Shown: one piece after another, positions 56,825 through 64,000 of the stretch | How positions within the stretch are numbered: the first letter of the stretch is position 1 | Layout of the letters: each line of letters begins with the position of its first letter | Assembly: GCF_000422965.1 (NCBI RefSeq) | Contig: NZ_AUHB01000012.1 | Location: forward strand, 124,001-188,000 | Origin: Pleomorphomonas oryzae DSM 16300 | Lineage (GTDB): Bacteria; Pseudomonadota; Alphaproteobacteria; Rhizobiales; Pleomorphomonadaceae | Reading direction: 5' to 3' | Length of the DNA: 64,000 bases | The notes under the pieces: generated by a model | What the model saw: the letters and a program-made list of their open reading frames with translations, nothing else | Told to the model about the DNA's origin: nothing | Database searches by the model: none | Translations under genes and position numbers: made by a program

Positions 56825-57737
56825 GAGGATTACCCTTCGCCAATTGCGATATCTCGATGCGCTGGCCATCGAGGGCCATTTCGGCCGGGCCGCCGAGCGC
56901 GCCGCCGTCAGCCAGCCGGCCTTGTCGGCGCAGATCCGCGAGCTGGAAGAGGCGCTTGGCTGCCAATTGATCGAGCGTGCCGCTTCCGGTGCCCGGCTGA
57001 CGCCGGCCGGCCAGGACATCGTTGGACGCGGCCGCCGCATTCTCGCCGAGGTGGAGGATCTCGAAACCTTCGCCCATGCCGCCGCCGACCCGACGGTCGG
57101 CTCGCTGCGCCTCGGCATCATTCCGTCAATCGGTCCTTATCTGCTGCCAAGGCTGCTGCCGGCCCTCTCCGAAAGCTTTCCGGCGCTGAAGGTCGGCGTG
57201 CGCGAGACCGTCACGGCGGGTCTCGTCGGAGAATTGCAGGCTGGCGCAATCGATCTCGTCATCGCCAGCCTGCCGCTTGGCGATCCTTCTTTTGTGGAAG
57301 TGCCGGTGTTCACCGACTCGTTCCTGCTGGCGACGCCGGCCACCGGGCTGCTGTCGCTCGGTGCGTTTGACCGGGCGGCCGACATTCCCACCGAAGCGCT
57401 GCTGCTGCTCGAAGACGGACACTGTCTGCGCGATCAGACGCTCGCCTCCTGCGGCGCTCTCGATGCGCGGCGGTTGACGCGGGCCGGCGTCACCTCGCTG
57501 GCCACGATCCTGCAGCTCGTCGCGGCGGGCCAGGGTATCACGCTGCTACCGGAGCTGTTTTTGGCGTCGACGCCGCTCGATGCCAGCCGCGTGCGTCTCC
57601 GCCGCTTCTCCGCGCCGGAGCCGCACCGCAGCATCGGTCTTGCGTGGCGGCGCAGTAGCCCGCTTTCCTCGCTCTGCGAGCGCATCGCCGGCCTGACGGC
57701 GGAGCTGAAGCCGACGGCGGGCGCCCTTCCGGCGTGA
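56823..57737 (+). CDS. oxyR: Peroxide-sensing LysR-type regulator OxyR
   Basis: This 304-residue LysR-type regulator has an N-terminal winged helix (RITLRQLRYLDALAIEGHFG, then AAVSQPALSAQIRELEEALG) and the OxyR-specific cysteine pair Cys201 and Cys210 with eight residues between them (GHCLRDQTLASCG). This is the spacing of the E. coli Cys199/Cys208 disulfide switch. The late T-S-LATILQLVAAGQGITLLP block is also typical. It is divergent from katA, its likely target. A weak Shine-Dalgarno and a TTGCAT/TAGGTT-like promoter close to the ATG suggest a short leader. Confidence 0.94.
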   Translation: MRITLRQLRYLDALAIEGHFGRAAERAAVSQPALSAQIRELEEALGCQLIERAASGARLTPAGQDIVGRGRRILAEVEDLETFAHAAADPTVGSLRLGIIPSIGPYLLPRLLPALSESFPALKVGVRETVTAGLVGELQAGAIDLVIASLPLGDPSFVEVPVFTDSFLLATPATGLLSLGAFDRAADIPTEALLLLEDGHCLRDQTLASCGALDARRLTRAGVTSLATILQLVAAGQGITLLPELFLASTPLDASRVRLRRFSAPEPHRSIGLAWRRSSPLSSLCERIAGLTAELKPTAGALPA

Positions 57738-57943
57738 AGCCGGCTCAAGACCGCCGTATTGTCATACCAGACAGAGGAAGGGGCAGCGCCGCATGCCCCG
57801 GCACGAAAGTCGACTTGCCATCGGTTTTCGAGGCTTTGCCGCGCTTGCCCCGGTTTCATCCCACGGCTATAAGCCGGCCTGACCAGCGGATCTGGTGACA
57901 ACCGGACCCCGCCGTGCCGCCAACCATAGAGGGGCAGTTTTTC

Positions 57944-58366
57944 ATGGCGATCGAACGTACTTTCTCGATGATCAAGCCCGACGCGACCCGTCGCAACCTC
58001 ACCGGCGCCATCACCGCCAAGCTCGAGGCGGCCGGCCTGCGCGTTGTCGCGTCCAAGCGAGTGTGGATGAGCCGCAAAGAGGCCGAGGGCTTCTACGCCG
58101 TCCACAAGGGCAAGCCTTTCTATGACGAACTCGTCGAGTTCATGTCGTCGGCGCCGACCGTCGTCCAGGTGCTGGAAGGCGAGAACGCCATCGCCAAGAA
58201 CCGCGAAGTGATGGGCGCCACCAATCCCGAGAAGGCCGCCGCCGGTACCATCCGCAAGGAATTCGCTCTGTCGATGGGCGAGAACTCGGTGCACGGTTCC
58301 GACGCGCCGGAGACGGCCGCCCAGGAAATCGCCTACTGGTTCTCCGGGACCGAAATCGTCGGCTGA
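57944..58366 (+). CDS. ndk: Nucleoside diphosphate kinase
   Basis: This 140-residue enzyme equilibrates nucleoside triphosphates. Phospho-His117 is in ENSVHGSDA; the N-terminus is [17 protein letters not shown] conserved [14 protein letters not shown] block lies at 91-104. I set the start at the ATG giving MAIERTF; ten upstream residues in frame are not family-like. A strong hairpin terminator follows. Confidence 0.97.
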   Translation: MAIERTFSMIKPDATRRNLTGAITAKLEAAGLRVVASKRVWMSRKEAEGFYAVHKGKPFYDELVEFMSSAPTVVQVLEGENAIAKNREVMGATNPEKAAAGTIRKEFALSMGENSVHGSDAPETAAQEIAYWFSGTEIVG

Positions 58367-58391
58367 TATCTTCACCGACAAGGTCAAAAAT

Positions 58392-58422
58392 AAAGGGCGC
58401 TCCTCACGGTGCGCCCTTTTTT
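58392..58422 (+). terminator. Hairpin terminator after ndk
   Basis: A 9-bp perfect stem (AAAGGGCGC 58392-58400 with GCGCCCTTT 58411-58419) is followed by further T residues. Confidence 0.9.
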
Positions 58423-58549
58423 GTTGACGATCATGGTGTAGAAAACGTTGCCGCCGTAAACCAAATTTTCTCTATTCCGTGACAAGCCTGAAACCCGGAA
58501 GAGGAGATATATCGCTCTAGTAGGTTGTTGTCTTAGGGTTTTTCGCTTC

Positions 58550-59092
58550 ATGATCGATCCGCTGGATCACGGTACCTATGTGCGTCTCGACGCTTTGCGT
58601 GTCGGCATTGTCGACGATAGCGCCTATTTCCGCAAACTTGCGGAAACGATGCTGACTGCCTTCGGTGTGCGCGTCATCCTGCAGGCGGCGACCGAGGCGG
58701 AAGCCCTCACCCTGGTTATGACCCAGTCGCCGGACGTCCTTCTTCTCGACTGGAATCTCGGAACGGCCGGCAACGGGGCGGCGCTGCTCGATCTGTTGCG
58801 TCGCCATCCCGATGAACGGGTATCGACGCTTGCCGTGATCATGGTCACCGCCTATGCCGACAAGCGCCGCATGCTGACCGCGGTGGAACTCGGCGCCAAT
58901 GATGTTCTGGTCAAGCCGCTGTCGGCCCGCCGTCTCTACGAGAGGCTTGCCGAACTGTCATCTGCCCGGCAGCTTTATGCGCGGCGGGGCAAGCGGCTGA
59001 TCCCGGCGATACCGCCGGCCAAAGTCATTCACGATGGTCCAAGCGAGATCATTCGGGTGCGGTCGCCGCTGCAGGGCAAGCCGATCCGCTGA
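58550..59092 (+). CDS. Single-domain response regulator with C-terminal tail
   Basis: This 180-residue protein has a receiver domain (about residues 16-135): acidic pocket GIVDDSAYFR, phospho-acceptor Asp67 (LLLDWNLG), switch Thr in MVTAYADK, and Lys in VLVKPLS. The last ~45 residues are basic and Pro-containing (PAIPPAKV) with no output domain. It may relay phosphate or bind a partner. No kinase gene is adjacent. The Shine-Dalgarno is weak. nadE follows after 45 bases. Confidence 0.87.
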   Translation: MIDPLDHGTYVRLDALRVGIVDDSAYFRKLAETMLTAFGVRVILQAATEAEALTLVMTQSPDVLLLDWNLGTAGNGAALLDLLRRHPDERVSTLAVIMVTAYADKRRMLTAVELGANDVLVKPLSARRLYERLAELSSARQLYARRGKRLIPAIPPAKVIHDGPSEIIRVRSPLQGKPIR

Positions 59093-59137
59093 TCCTGGTT
59101 GCCGCGACGGCGGCTTTCCGTCTAGATTGCGGGCATC

Positions 59138-60811
59138 ATGGCAAATTCATTCCGCACCCTGAAGCTCGCGCTCGCCCAGGCCAACCCAGTCATGGGCGAC
59201 ATTTTCGGTAATCTGGACAAGGCGCGGCAGGCGCGCGCCGAGGCGGCCCGGCTGGGCGCTGATATTCTGGTGCTGCCCGAGCTCTATATCATTGGCTACA
59301 CGCCGGAAGATCTGGTGCTGAAGCCGGCCATCCAGCGGGATTGCCGCCGGGCGATCGAGCAATTCGCAGCCGAGACCTCCGATGGCGGCCCCGCCGTGCT
59401 GATTGGCACTCCATGGGTGGGAGAGACGGGTGAGCTGCACAATGCCATCGCGCTGCTCGACGGCGGCGCCGTTGCCGCCCTGCGTTTCAAGGCCGACCTG
59501 CCCAACTATTCGGTGTTCGACGAGAAGCGGGTGTTCGTGCCCGGCCCGATGCCGCTGCCGGTTGCCTTCCGGGGCATTCGTCTTGGTTTGCCGGTGTGCG
59601 AGGACATCTGGAAGCCTGAAGTCGTCGAGCACCTGTCGGAGACGGGCGCCGAGCTGCTGATCGTCATCAACGGCTCGCCCTATCGCTGGACGGTCCTCAG
59701 CGAGCGGCTTGATAGCGCCAATGCCCGCGTCGTCGAAAGTGGCCTGCCTATGGTCTACCTCAACACCGTCGGCGGCCAGGACGAATTGGTATTCGACGGC
59801 GCCAGTTTCGGCCTCAACCCGAATCGCGAGTTGGCCTGCCGCCTGCCGGCCTTCCAGGAAACGGTGGCGCTGGTGACGCTCGCCGAAGGCGACGATGGCT
59901 GGCGGATCGTTCCCGGCGATGTGGCACCCTATCCAGAGGTTCACGCCGCCAACTGGCAGGCCTGCGTCATTGGCCTCCGCGACTATGTCGAGAAGAACCG
60001 CTTTCCCGGTGTGGTGCTCGGCCTGTCCGGCGGCATCGATTCGGCGGTGGTGGCGGCAATGGCCGTCGACGCCTTCGGTGCGGACAAGGTGCGCTGCCTG
60101 ATGCTGCCCTATCGCTACACGTCGGCCGACAGCCTCGAGGATGCGGCGAAATGCGCCGCCTTGCTCGGCGTCCATTACGATGTGGTCGCCATCGCCGATC
60201 CGGTCGAAGGCTTCCTGAAGTCACTGGGGCCGCTGTTCGAGGGCACCAAGGCGGATACGACCGAGGAAAACCTGCAGTCGCGCGCTCGCGGCACCATCCT
60301 GATGGCGGTGTCCAACAAGTTCGGGTCGATGGTGCTGACCACCGGCAACAAGAGCGAGATGTCGGTCGGCTACTGCACGCTCTACGGCGACATGAACGGC
60401 GGCTTCAACCCGATCAAGGACCTCTACAAGATGCAGGTCTATGCGCTGGCCGAGTGGCGCAACGCCCATAGGCCGGAGGGGCTGAAGGGGCCGGCCGGCG
60501 AGGTGATCCCGACGCGCATCATCACCAAGGCGCCGACCGCCGAGCTGCGCGAAAATCAGACCGACCAGGACAGCCTGCCGCCTTATCCGGTGCTCGATGG
60601 CATCCTGAATGGCCTCGTCGAGGAGGAAAAGACGGTGGCCGAGCTGATTGCAGCCGGCTTCGAAGAGGCGACGGTACGCCGCGTCGAGCACCTGCTCTAT
60701 ATCGCTGAATACAAGCGGCGGCAGGCAGCGCCCGGCGTCAAGATCACCACCAAAAACTTCGGCCGCGACCGCCGCTACCCGATCACCAATCGCTTCAGGG
60801 ATCGGGGGTAG
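59138..60811 (+). CDS. nadE: Glutamine-dependent NAD+ synthetase
   Basis: NadE makes NAD from deamido-NAD using glutamine-derived ammonia. The 557-residue protein has an N-terminal nitrilase-type glutaminase (catalytic Glu48 in LPELYI, Lys118 in FKADLPNY, Cys154 in VCEDIW) and a C-terminal synthetase with the P-loop SGGIDS at 297-302. STGNKSEMSVGY-like TTGNKSEMSVGYCTLYGD follows. The length and the fused glutaminase match the alphaproteobacterial type. It is convergent with the Anbu gene, 15 bases between stops. Confidence 0.97.
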   Translation: MANSFRTLKLALAQANPVMGDIFGNLDKARQARAEAARLGADILVLPELYIIGYTPEDLVLKPAIQRDCRRAIEQFAAETSDGGPAVLIGTPWVGETGELHNAIALLDGGAVAALRFKADLPNYSVFDEKRVFVPGPMPLPVAFRGIRLGLPVCEDIWKPEVVEHLSETGAELLIVINGSPYRWTVLSERLDSANARVVESGLPMVYLNTVGGQDELVFDGASFGLNPNRELACRLPAFQETVALVTLAEGDDGWRIVPGDVAPYPEVHAANWQACVIGLRDYVEKNRFPGVVLGLSGGIDSAVVAAMAVDAFGADKVRCLMLPYRYTSADSLEDAAKCAALLGVHYDVVAIADPVEGFLKSLGPLFEGTKADTTEENLQSRARGTILMAVSNKFGSMVLTTGNKSEMSVGYCTLYGDMNGGFNPIKDLYKMQVYALAEWRNAHRPEGLKGPAGEVIPTRIITKAPTAELRENQTDQDSLPPYPVLDGILNGLVEEEKTVAELIAAGFEEATVRRVEHLLYIAEYKRRQAAPGVKITTKNFGRDRRYPITNRFRDRG

Positions 60812-60826
60812 GGGGTATCCCCGCTC

Positions 60827-61564
60827 TTATTTATAGGGTGGGATGGGAATGGCTCGGTAGGCGGCGCGCAGCGCCGCGCTCCAGCGTTCGCGCAGGTCAT
60901 GGAAATAGGGCTCGCCCGGCTCGATGCGATGCAGGATATCGTGGGCGATGGCGTCGCGCTTCACCGTGACGATGTCGATCGGCATGCCGACACCAAGGTT
61001 GGAGCGCATCGTCGAGTCCATCGAGATCAGGCCGAGCTTGAGCGCCTCGATGAGGTCGGAGGCATAGGTGATGGCACGGTCGAGGACCGGCTTGCCATAC
61101 TTGTGCTCGCCGATCTGCAGGAAGGGCGTATCCTCGGTCGCCTCGATGAAATTGCCCTGGCGGTAGACCATGAACAGGCGAAGGCGCCCCTTGGCTACCT
61201 GACCGCCGACCAGCATGGTCACCTCGAAGCCGGCGTTGGACTGCTCCAGCGCTTCGCCGTCGATGCGGTAGACCTCGCGCACCGCGCGACCAACGAGCTG
61301 AGCCGTTTTGAACATCGACGGCGTCGTCCAGATGGTTTCCATCTGACCGGTGTCCTTGTTCTCGATGCCTTCGTTCAGAAAGGATAGCACGGCCTGGGTG
61401 ATGGCAAGGTTGCCGGCGGTGGCCACGGCGATCATGCGGTCGCCCGGCTTTTCGAAAATGTGCAGCTTCTTGTATTGGGAGACGTTGTCGAGACCGGCGT
61501 TGGTGCGCGTGTCCGCGATCATCGTCAGACCTTCCTTGACGAGGATGCCAACGCAATAGGTCAT
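60827..61564 (-). CDS. Anbu-type (ancestral beta-subunit) proteasome-like protease
   Basis: This 245-residue Ntn-hydrolase-fold protein starts MTYCVGILVKEGLTMIADTRTNAG, the family N-terminus, with Thr2 as the predicted nucleophile after Met removal. The catalytic Lys region is YKKLHIFE, and AVATAGNLAITQAVLSF follows. Anbu forms helical or ring assemblies of unclear substrate. Its gene is usually clustered with a transglutaminase-like peptidase, a circularly permuted ATP-grasp protein and an alpha-E protein; none of these is adjacent here. AGAAAAAG-type purine sequence precedes the ATG. Confidence 0.92.
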   Translation of the reverse strand: MTYCVGILVKEGLTMIADTRTNAGLDNVSQYKKLHIFEKPGDRMIAVATAGNLAITQAVLSFLNEGIENKDTGQMETIWTTPSMFKTAQLVGRAVREVYRIDGEALEQSNAGFEVTMLVGGQVAKGRLRLFMVYRQGNFIEATEDTPFLQIGEHKYGKPVLDRAITYASDLIEALKLGLISMDSTMRSNLGVGMPIDIVTVKRDAIAHDILHRIEPGEPYFHDLRERWSAALRAAYRAIPIPPYK

Positions 61565-61676
61565 CTTTTTCTCCCGAGCGCCCAGAATTCCGTTCTGTTT
61601 AGAGCATCGGTTTGCGATTCCAAAGCGTCATTTGAGCCAGGCTGCCAGTGAGCCGAGGATGATCCGACGGTCAAAG

Positions 61677-61709
61677 AAAAAGGCCGGATACCCTCAAGGA
61701 TATCCGGCC
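61677..61709 (-). terminator. Hairpin terminator closing the Fur-box unit
   Basis: A 9-bp perfect stem (GGCCGGATA 61682-61690 with TATCCGGCC 61701-61709) is followed on the minus strand by TTTTTCTTT. No other minus-strand gene ends here, so it implies a transcript coming from the Fur-box side. Confidence 0.85.
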
Positions 61710-61921
61710 GGAAGTATGCGATCGCCCGCACGGACAACGCGGAAGTCGATCGTTTTGGCGGGGAACCGCCGAAGCACCACCGTCGCGAATAGGAGTGACT
61801 GATCCAGAACGACGAAGACTGCGGACGTCGCGCGACCAGCGACCGCCAATCCCTTGAACAACCAAGCAAAGGCCGGAGACGATGCGATACCATCTATCTG
61901 GAAGCGCTTCGGCGGCAGCAA
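61694..61921 (-). CDS. Candidate short iron-regulated protein (HemP-like tail) or non-coding RNA
   Basis: A minus-strand frame of about 75 codons lies between a Fur box and a terminator. It has no ATG: the first usable start is TTG at 61921, 14 bases after AAGGAA. Its last third reads TIDFRVVRAGDRILPAGYP, which by eye resembles the C-terminal strand pair of HemP hemin-uptake proteins (pattern YRLRVTRNGKLIL), with about seven of eleven positions matching. The middle is hydrophobic and unlike HemP. The stop codon lies inside the terminator hairpin. A Fur-controlled small RNA of roughly 250 bases is the main alternative. Confidence 0.3.
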   Translation of the reverse strand: MLPPKRFQIDGIASSPAFAWLFKGLAVAGRATSAVFVVLDQSLLFATVVLRRFPAKTIDFRVVRAGDRILPAGYP

Positions 61922-61944
61922 TGCGCGTCCGCGGTTCCTTGTTG

Positions 61945-61961
61945 CAAATGATTATCATTTG
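61945..61961. promoter_or_regulatory. Fur-type iron box
   Basis: CAAATGATTATCATTTG has 8-bp perfect arms around one central base. Its core AATGATTATCATT is exactly the reverse complement of the core of the classical Fur consensus (AATGATAATCATT). It lies 24 bases upstream of the short minus-strand unit. In this lineage the site could be used by Fur/Mur or a related metalloregulator. Confidence 0.75.
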
Positions 61962-62099
61962 TAGCCCGTCGCTTGGCGGCCGGGCAATTCGGGAAAATGC
62001 GAAGGTTCATAGAAAAACTTGGGAATCGTCGTCCGAAAATAAGGCGGGCGCGGCACCCTTGGGATACCGCGCCCGCCTCAGCCGCATTTAGCCGATGTC

Positions 62100-63242
62100 T
62101 CAGCCGTAGTAGGCGGCGGTATAGAGTGCCTTCACATCCGTCACCGAGGGCGTGCCGGGGTTGGTCAGCGTGCAGGGATCGGCGAAGGCGTTCTCGCTCA
62201 TGCGGTTCAGCACCTTCTTGAACTTGCTCTCGTCGAAATCGACCTCGTCGCAGTCCTTGAAGGTCGAGGGGATGGCCAGCCTCTTGTTGAGCTTGCGGAT
62301 CGCCTCGGCCAGATCCTTGATGCCGAGTACCCGCTCCACATAGGCATACTTGTCGGTGAACTGCCGGTTGAAGTCGATAATGTAGGGCAGCATGATCGCG
62401 TTGGCGAGGCCGTGGGTCACGCCGAACTCGCCGCCGATCTTGTGGGCCATGGAATGCACCAGGCCGAGCGAGGCGTTGGTGAAGGCCATGCCGGCCAGCG
62501 CCGAGGCGTTGTGCATGTTGAAGCGGGCCGTCTTGTCGGTCGGCGTCGTATAGGCCTTTTCGAGGTTCTCCAGCACCAACTTGATCGCTTCCACCGCGTA
62601 AGGGTCGGTGAAGGACGTGGCGGCGATGGAAGCGACCGCTTCCACGGCGTGGCACATTACGTCCATGCCGGTGTTGGCGGTGACGTTGGCCGGCATCACC
62701 ATCGGCAGGGCAGGGTCGAGAATGGCAATGTCCGGCACCATGTCGGCGGCGACGATCGGGTATTTGATATGGTTCTTGGTGTCGGTGATCACCGAGAAGG
62801 CGGTGATTTCGGAGGCTGTGCCGGAGGTCGAGGGAATGGCGACGAAGCGAGCCTTGTTGCGCAGCGGCGGCATGGCGCCGACCGGAATGATGTCCTCGAA
62901 GGTGAGGTTCGGGTGCTCATAGAAGCACCACATCACCTTGGCCGCATCGAGCGCAGAGCCGCCACCGATGGCCACGATCCAGTCGGGCTCGAACTCCTGC
63001 ATGGCCTTGGCGCCGCGCCAGACGGTTTCCACCGACGGATTGGGCTCGACACCGTCGATGACGATGGAATCGATGCCGCCCTTCTTCAGGATGGCGATCG
63101 CCTGATCGAGGAAGCCGAAGCGCTTCATCGAACTGCCGCCGGTGACCAGCGCAGCCTTCTTGCCCTTGAGATCGGCCAGCTTGGCGAGCGAGCCTTCGCC
63201 ATAGATGATGGTGCGGGGGATGGAGAAGTTCATCACGGTCAT
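62100..63242 (-). CDS. Iron-containing (group III) alcohol dehydrogenase
   Basis: This 380-residue protein has the dehydroquinate-synthase-like fold of group III alcohol dehydrogenases: NAD-binding GGGSALDAAKVMW, then STSGTASEITAFSVI, and the metal-binding set Asp in TANTGMDVMCHAVEA, and His residues in LVHSMAHKIGG and GVTHGLANAIMLPY. The metal is Fe2+ or Zn2+. AAGGAGAC precedes the ATG at 63242. Substrate (a primary alcohol or a diol) is not determinable. Two AAACG-type palindromes lie about 200 bases upstream. Confidence 0.93.
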   Translation of the reverse strand: MTVMNFSIPRTIIYGEGSLAKLADLKGKKAALVTGGSSMKRFGFLDQAIAILKKGGIDSIVIDGVEPNPSVETVWRGAKAMQEFEPDWIVAIGGGSALDAAKVMWCFYEHPNLTFEDIIPVGAMPPLRNKARFVAIPSTSGTASEITAFSVITDTKNHIKYPIVAADMVPDIAILDPALPMVMPANVTANTGMDVMCHAVEAVASIAATSFTDPYAVEAIKLVLENLEKAYTTPTDKTARFNMHNASALAGMAFTNASLGLVHSMAHKIGGEFGVTHGLANAIMLPYIIDFNRQFTDKYAYVERVLGIKDLAEAIRKLNKRLAIPSTFKDCDEVDFDESKFKKVLNRMSENAFADPCTLTNPGTPSVTDVKALYTAAYYG

Positions 63243-63435
63243 CTCTGTCTCCTTGTCGGAACGACGGGAGGGCTCGTCCGGACATGACATTCCGGTCCAT
63301 CTCCCGGCGGGAGGCGGCGGCAGGCGGGCTCTCGATTGTGAATTCTTGCGCGGCATCAATCGGTTGGCTGATGCCGGAGGATTGATTTCCTGATGTCTAG
63401 ATCAGACTTTCGGCGGAGAAACACAAGCCATCTAA

Positions 63436-63474
63436 AAACGTTTAAGTCCTTGTCCCGACGATATAAACGGTTTA
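63436..63474. promoter_or_regulatory. Two AAACG-type palindromes upstream of the alcohol dehydrogenase
   Basis: AAACGTTT (63436-63443) and TAAAC-G-GTTTA (63464-63474) are both self-complementary, about 29 bases apart centre to centre. They resemble LacI-family operators in form. The regulator is not in the window. Confidence 0.4.
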
Positions 63475-63636
63475 CATGCCAATCACTCTCATCTTTGGAC
63501 GAGAGCAGAATTCAGGAAGGTCATAGGGCTGAGGGGATCACCGGGATTGGGATAGCCGGGGTGGTTCATCCACGAAAAGACCGAGCTGACATGCGCCAAC
63601 TCGGCCGTATTTGGTGCTAAAAATTGCTTTACATAT

Positions 63637-63699
63637 GAATTGATTTTTACGCGAATAGGCACAATGGGAAACCGTATTTGCGCGTAAGGTTTACAATTC
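63637..63699. repeat. Nested imperfect inverted repeat in AT-rich DNA
   Basis: GAATTG (63637-63642) pairs with CAATTC (63694-63699), TTACGCG (63647-63653) with CGCGTAA (63681-63687), and AATA (63654-63657) with TATT (63675-63678), around a 17-base centre. The arms are nested in order, so a cruciform or long stem is possible. Confidence 0.6.
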
Positions 63700-63975
63700 A
63701 AATAAATCAACTACTTAGGTCATGTTTCCACAATGCAACGCAGCGCTGCTGGGCATCGACATGCCGGCCTTCCAGGCAGGCGGTTTTCAGCGCTTTGCCG
63801 TGAAGAAGCGCCGGGTTTTTGAGATCATAGGAGATTGGAAGACTGCCCCTGAGCGAGGAGGTGGTGCGGACGGCGGGGCTCGCCAAAATGCTAAGTTAGC
63901 GTATCAGCAAAATGGTAAAATGATGTTATATTTCAGTATATTATATAATTTCTACGTCAGTGGAGTTAGGAGCTA

Positions 63976-63999
63976 TTTTGGGAAGATTTTTGGGAAGAT
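63976..63999 (+). repeat. 12-bp perfect tandem repeat at the window edge
   Basis: TTTTGGGAAGAT occurs twice in direct succession (63976-63987 and 63988-63999). The array may continue beyond the window. Confidence 0.7.
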
Positions 64000-64000
64000 G

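Larger units (their letters stand above)
61565..62099. other. Gap between the Anbu and alcohol-dehydrogenase genes
   Basis: These 535 bases hold, on the minus strand, a Fur-type box (61945-61961), a short open frame (61694-61921) and a hairpin terminator (61677-61709), listed separately. The 61962-62099 part, after the alcohol dehydrogenase, contains a GGCGCGGTA/TACCGCGCC-like hairpin near 62048-62075 that probably terminates that gene. Confidence 0.6.
63243..64000. other. AT-rich right end of the window, no gene recognised
   Basis: No convincing gene is visible in these 758 bases. A+T content rises sharply after about 63600 and again after 63890, unlike the rest of the window. The section 63720-63900 is G+C-richer; one frame ends LSEEVVRTAGLAKMLS-stop and could be the tail of a decayed gene, but I cannot name it. 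The region holds two AAACG palindromes, a nested inverted repeat and a 12-bp tandem repeat, listed separately. Confidence 0.5.

Noticed and set aside
61561-61893. Second minus-strand frame (110 codons, with an ATG) across the Fur-box unit
   Set aside because: It runs through the terminator hairpin and T-run into the Anbu upstream region and has no family resemblance.
63489-63710. Minus-strand frame of 73 codons in the AT-rich right end
   Set aside because: No ribosome site and no recognisable content, and it crosses the nested inverted repeat.

Overview
The window is 64 kb of GC-rich chromosomal DNA from an alphaproteobacterium, most likely a member of the Hyphomicrobiales (Rhizobiales). The evidence is the gene content and order: fliQ-fliR-flhB beside the cell-cycle kinase cckA, recA followed by alaS, a bolA-grxD-purL-purQ-purS-purC block beside the F1-ATPase zeta inhibitor (DUF1476), an IalB-family protein, a livHMGFJ cluster, and a GAAC-N7-GTAC LexA-like site at recA. 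I assign no genus. I saw no rRNA or tRNA genes, CRISPR array, prophage or intact insertion sequence.

Layout. 1-4.8 kb: the end of a flagellar export operon, then cckA. 4.8-11.6 kb: pseudouridine catabolism (psuG and a PfkB kinase), recA, a RidA protein, alaS. 11.6-16.1 kb: accessory genes (PadR regulator, GNAT acetyltransferase, small membrane protein, VOC protein, YegP-like protein, a GGDEF-hemerythrin fusion). 16.3-25.2 kb: icd, map, FMN reductase, an AsnC-LysE pair, LysR with a divergent aldo/keto reductase, trmJ, murI, rpsD. 25.3-29.2 kb: a serine beta-lactamase-fold protein divergent from an ArsR-SRPBCC fusion, then a tandem duplication of a small secreted-protein gene. 29.2-35.1 kb: grxD, bolA and most of the purine genes on the minus strand, with a degenerate BLUF protein inserted. 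35.4-39.5 kb: ATPase zeta, an HpcH/HpaI aldolase, an RBBP9-type hydrolase, purB, a flavin reductase. 39.9-46.7 kb: a branched-chain amino-acid ABC transporter with two binding proteins. 46.9-50.7 kb: overlapping ppx-rlmE-recX-recO. 50.7-54.2 kb: a catalytically dead adenylate-forming homologue behind an orphan peptide-binding protein. 54.5-61.6 kb: ialB, katA divergent from oxyR, ndk, a single-domain response regulator, nadE, an Anbu-type protease. 61.6-64 kb: a short Fur-box-controlled unit, an iron-type alcohol dehydrogenase, and an AT-rich right end with repeats.

Most genes are housekeeping. Purine synthesis is nearly complete for five steps (PurL, PurQ, PurS, PurC, PurB); a hairpin separates purC from purS. 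Oxidative and redox functions recur (KatA/OxyR, GrxD/BolA, hemerythrin, flavin and FMN reductases). The less ordinary features are the tandem duplication with flank relics, the Fur-box/terminator unit, the pseudoenzyme pair, the BLUF protein without photocycle residues, an apparently leaderless ArsR-SRPBCC gene, and several unassigned palindromic operators.

Start sites were chosen from Shine-Dalgarno sequences, gene overlaps and remembered family N-termini. All family assignments are by reading; no database search was run.
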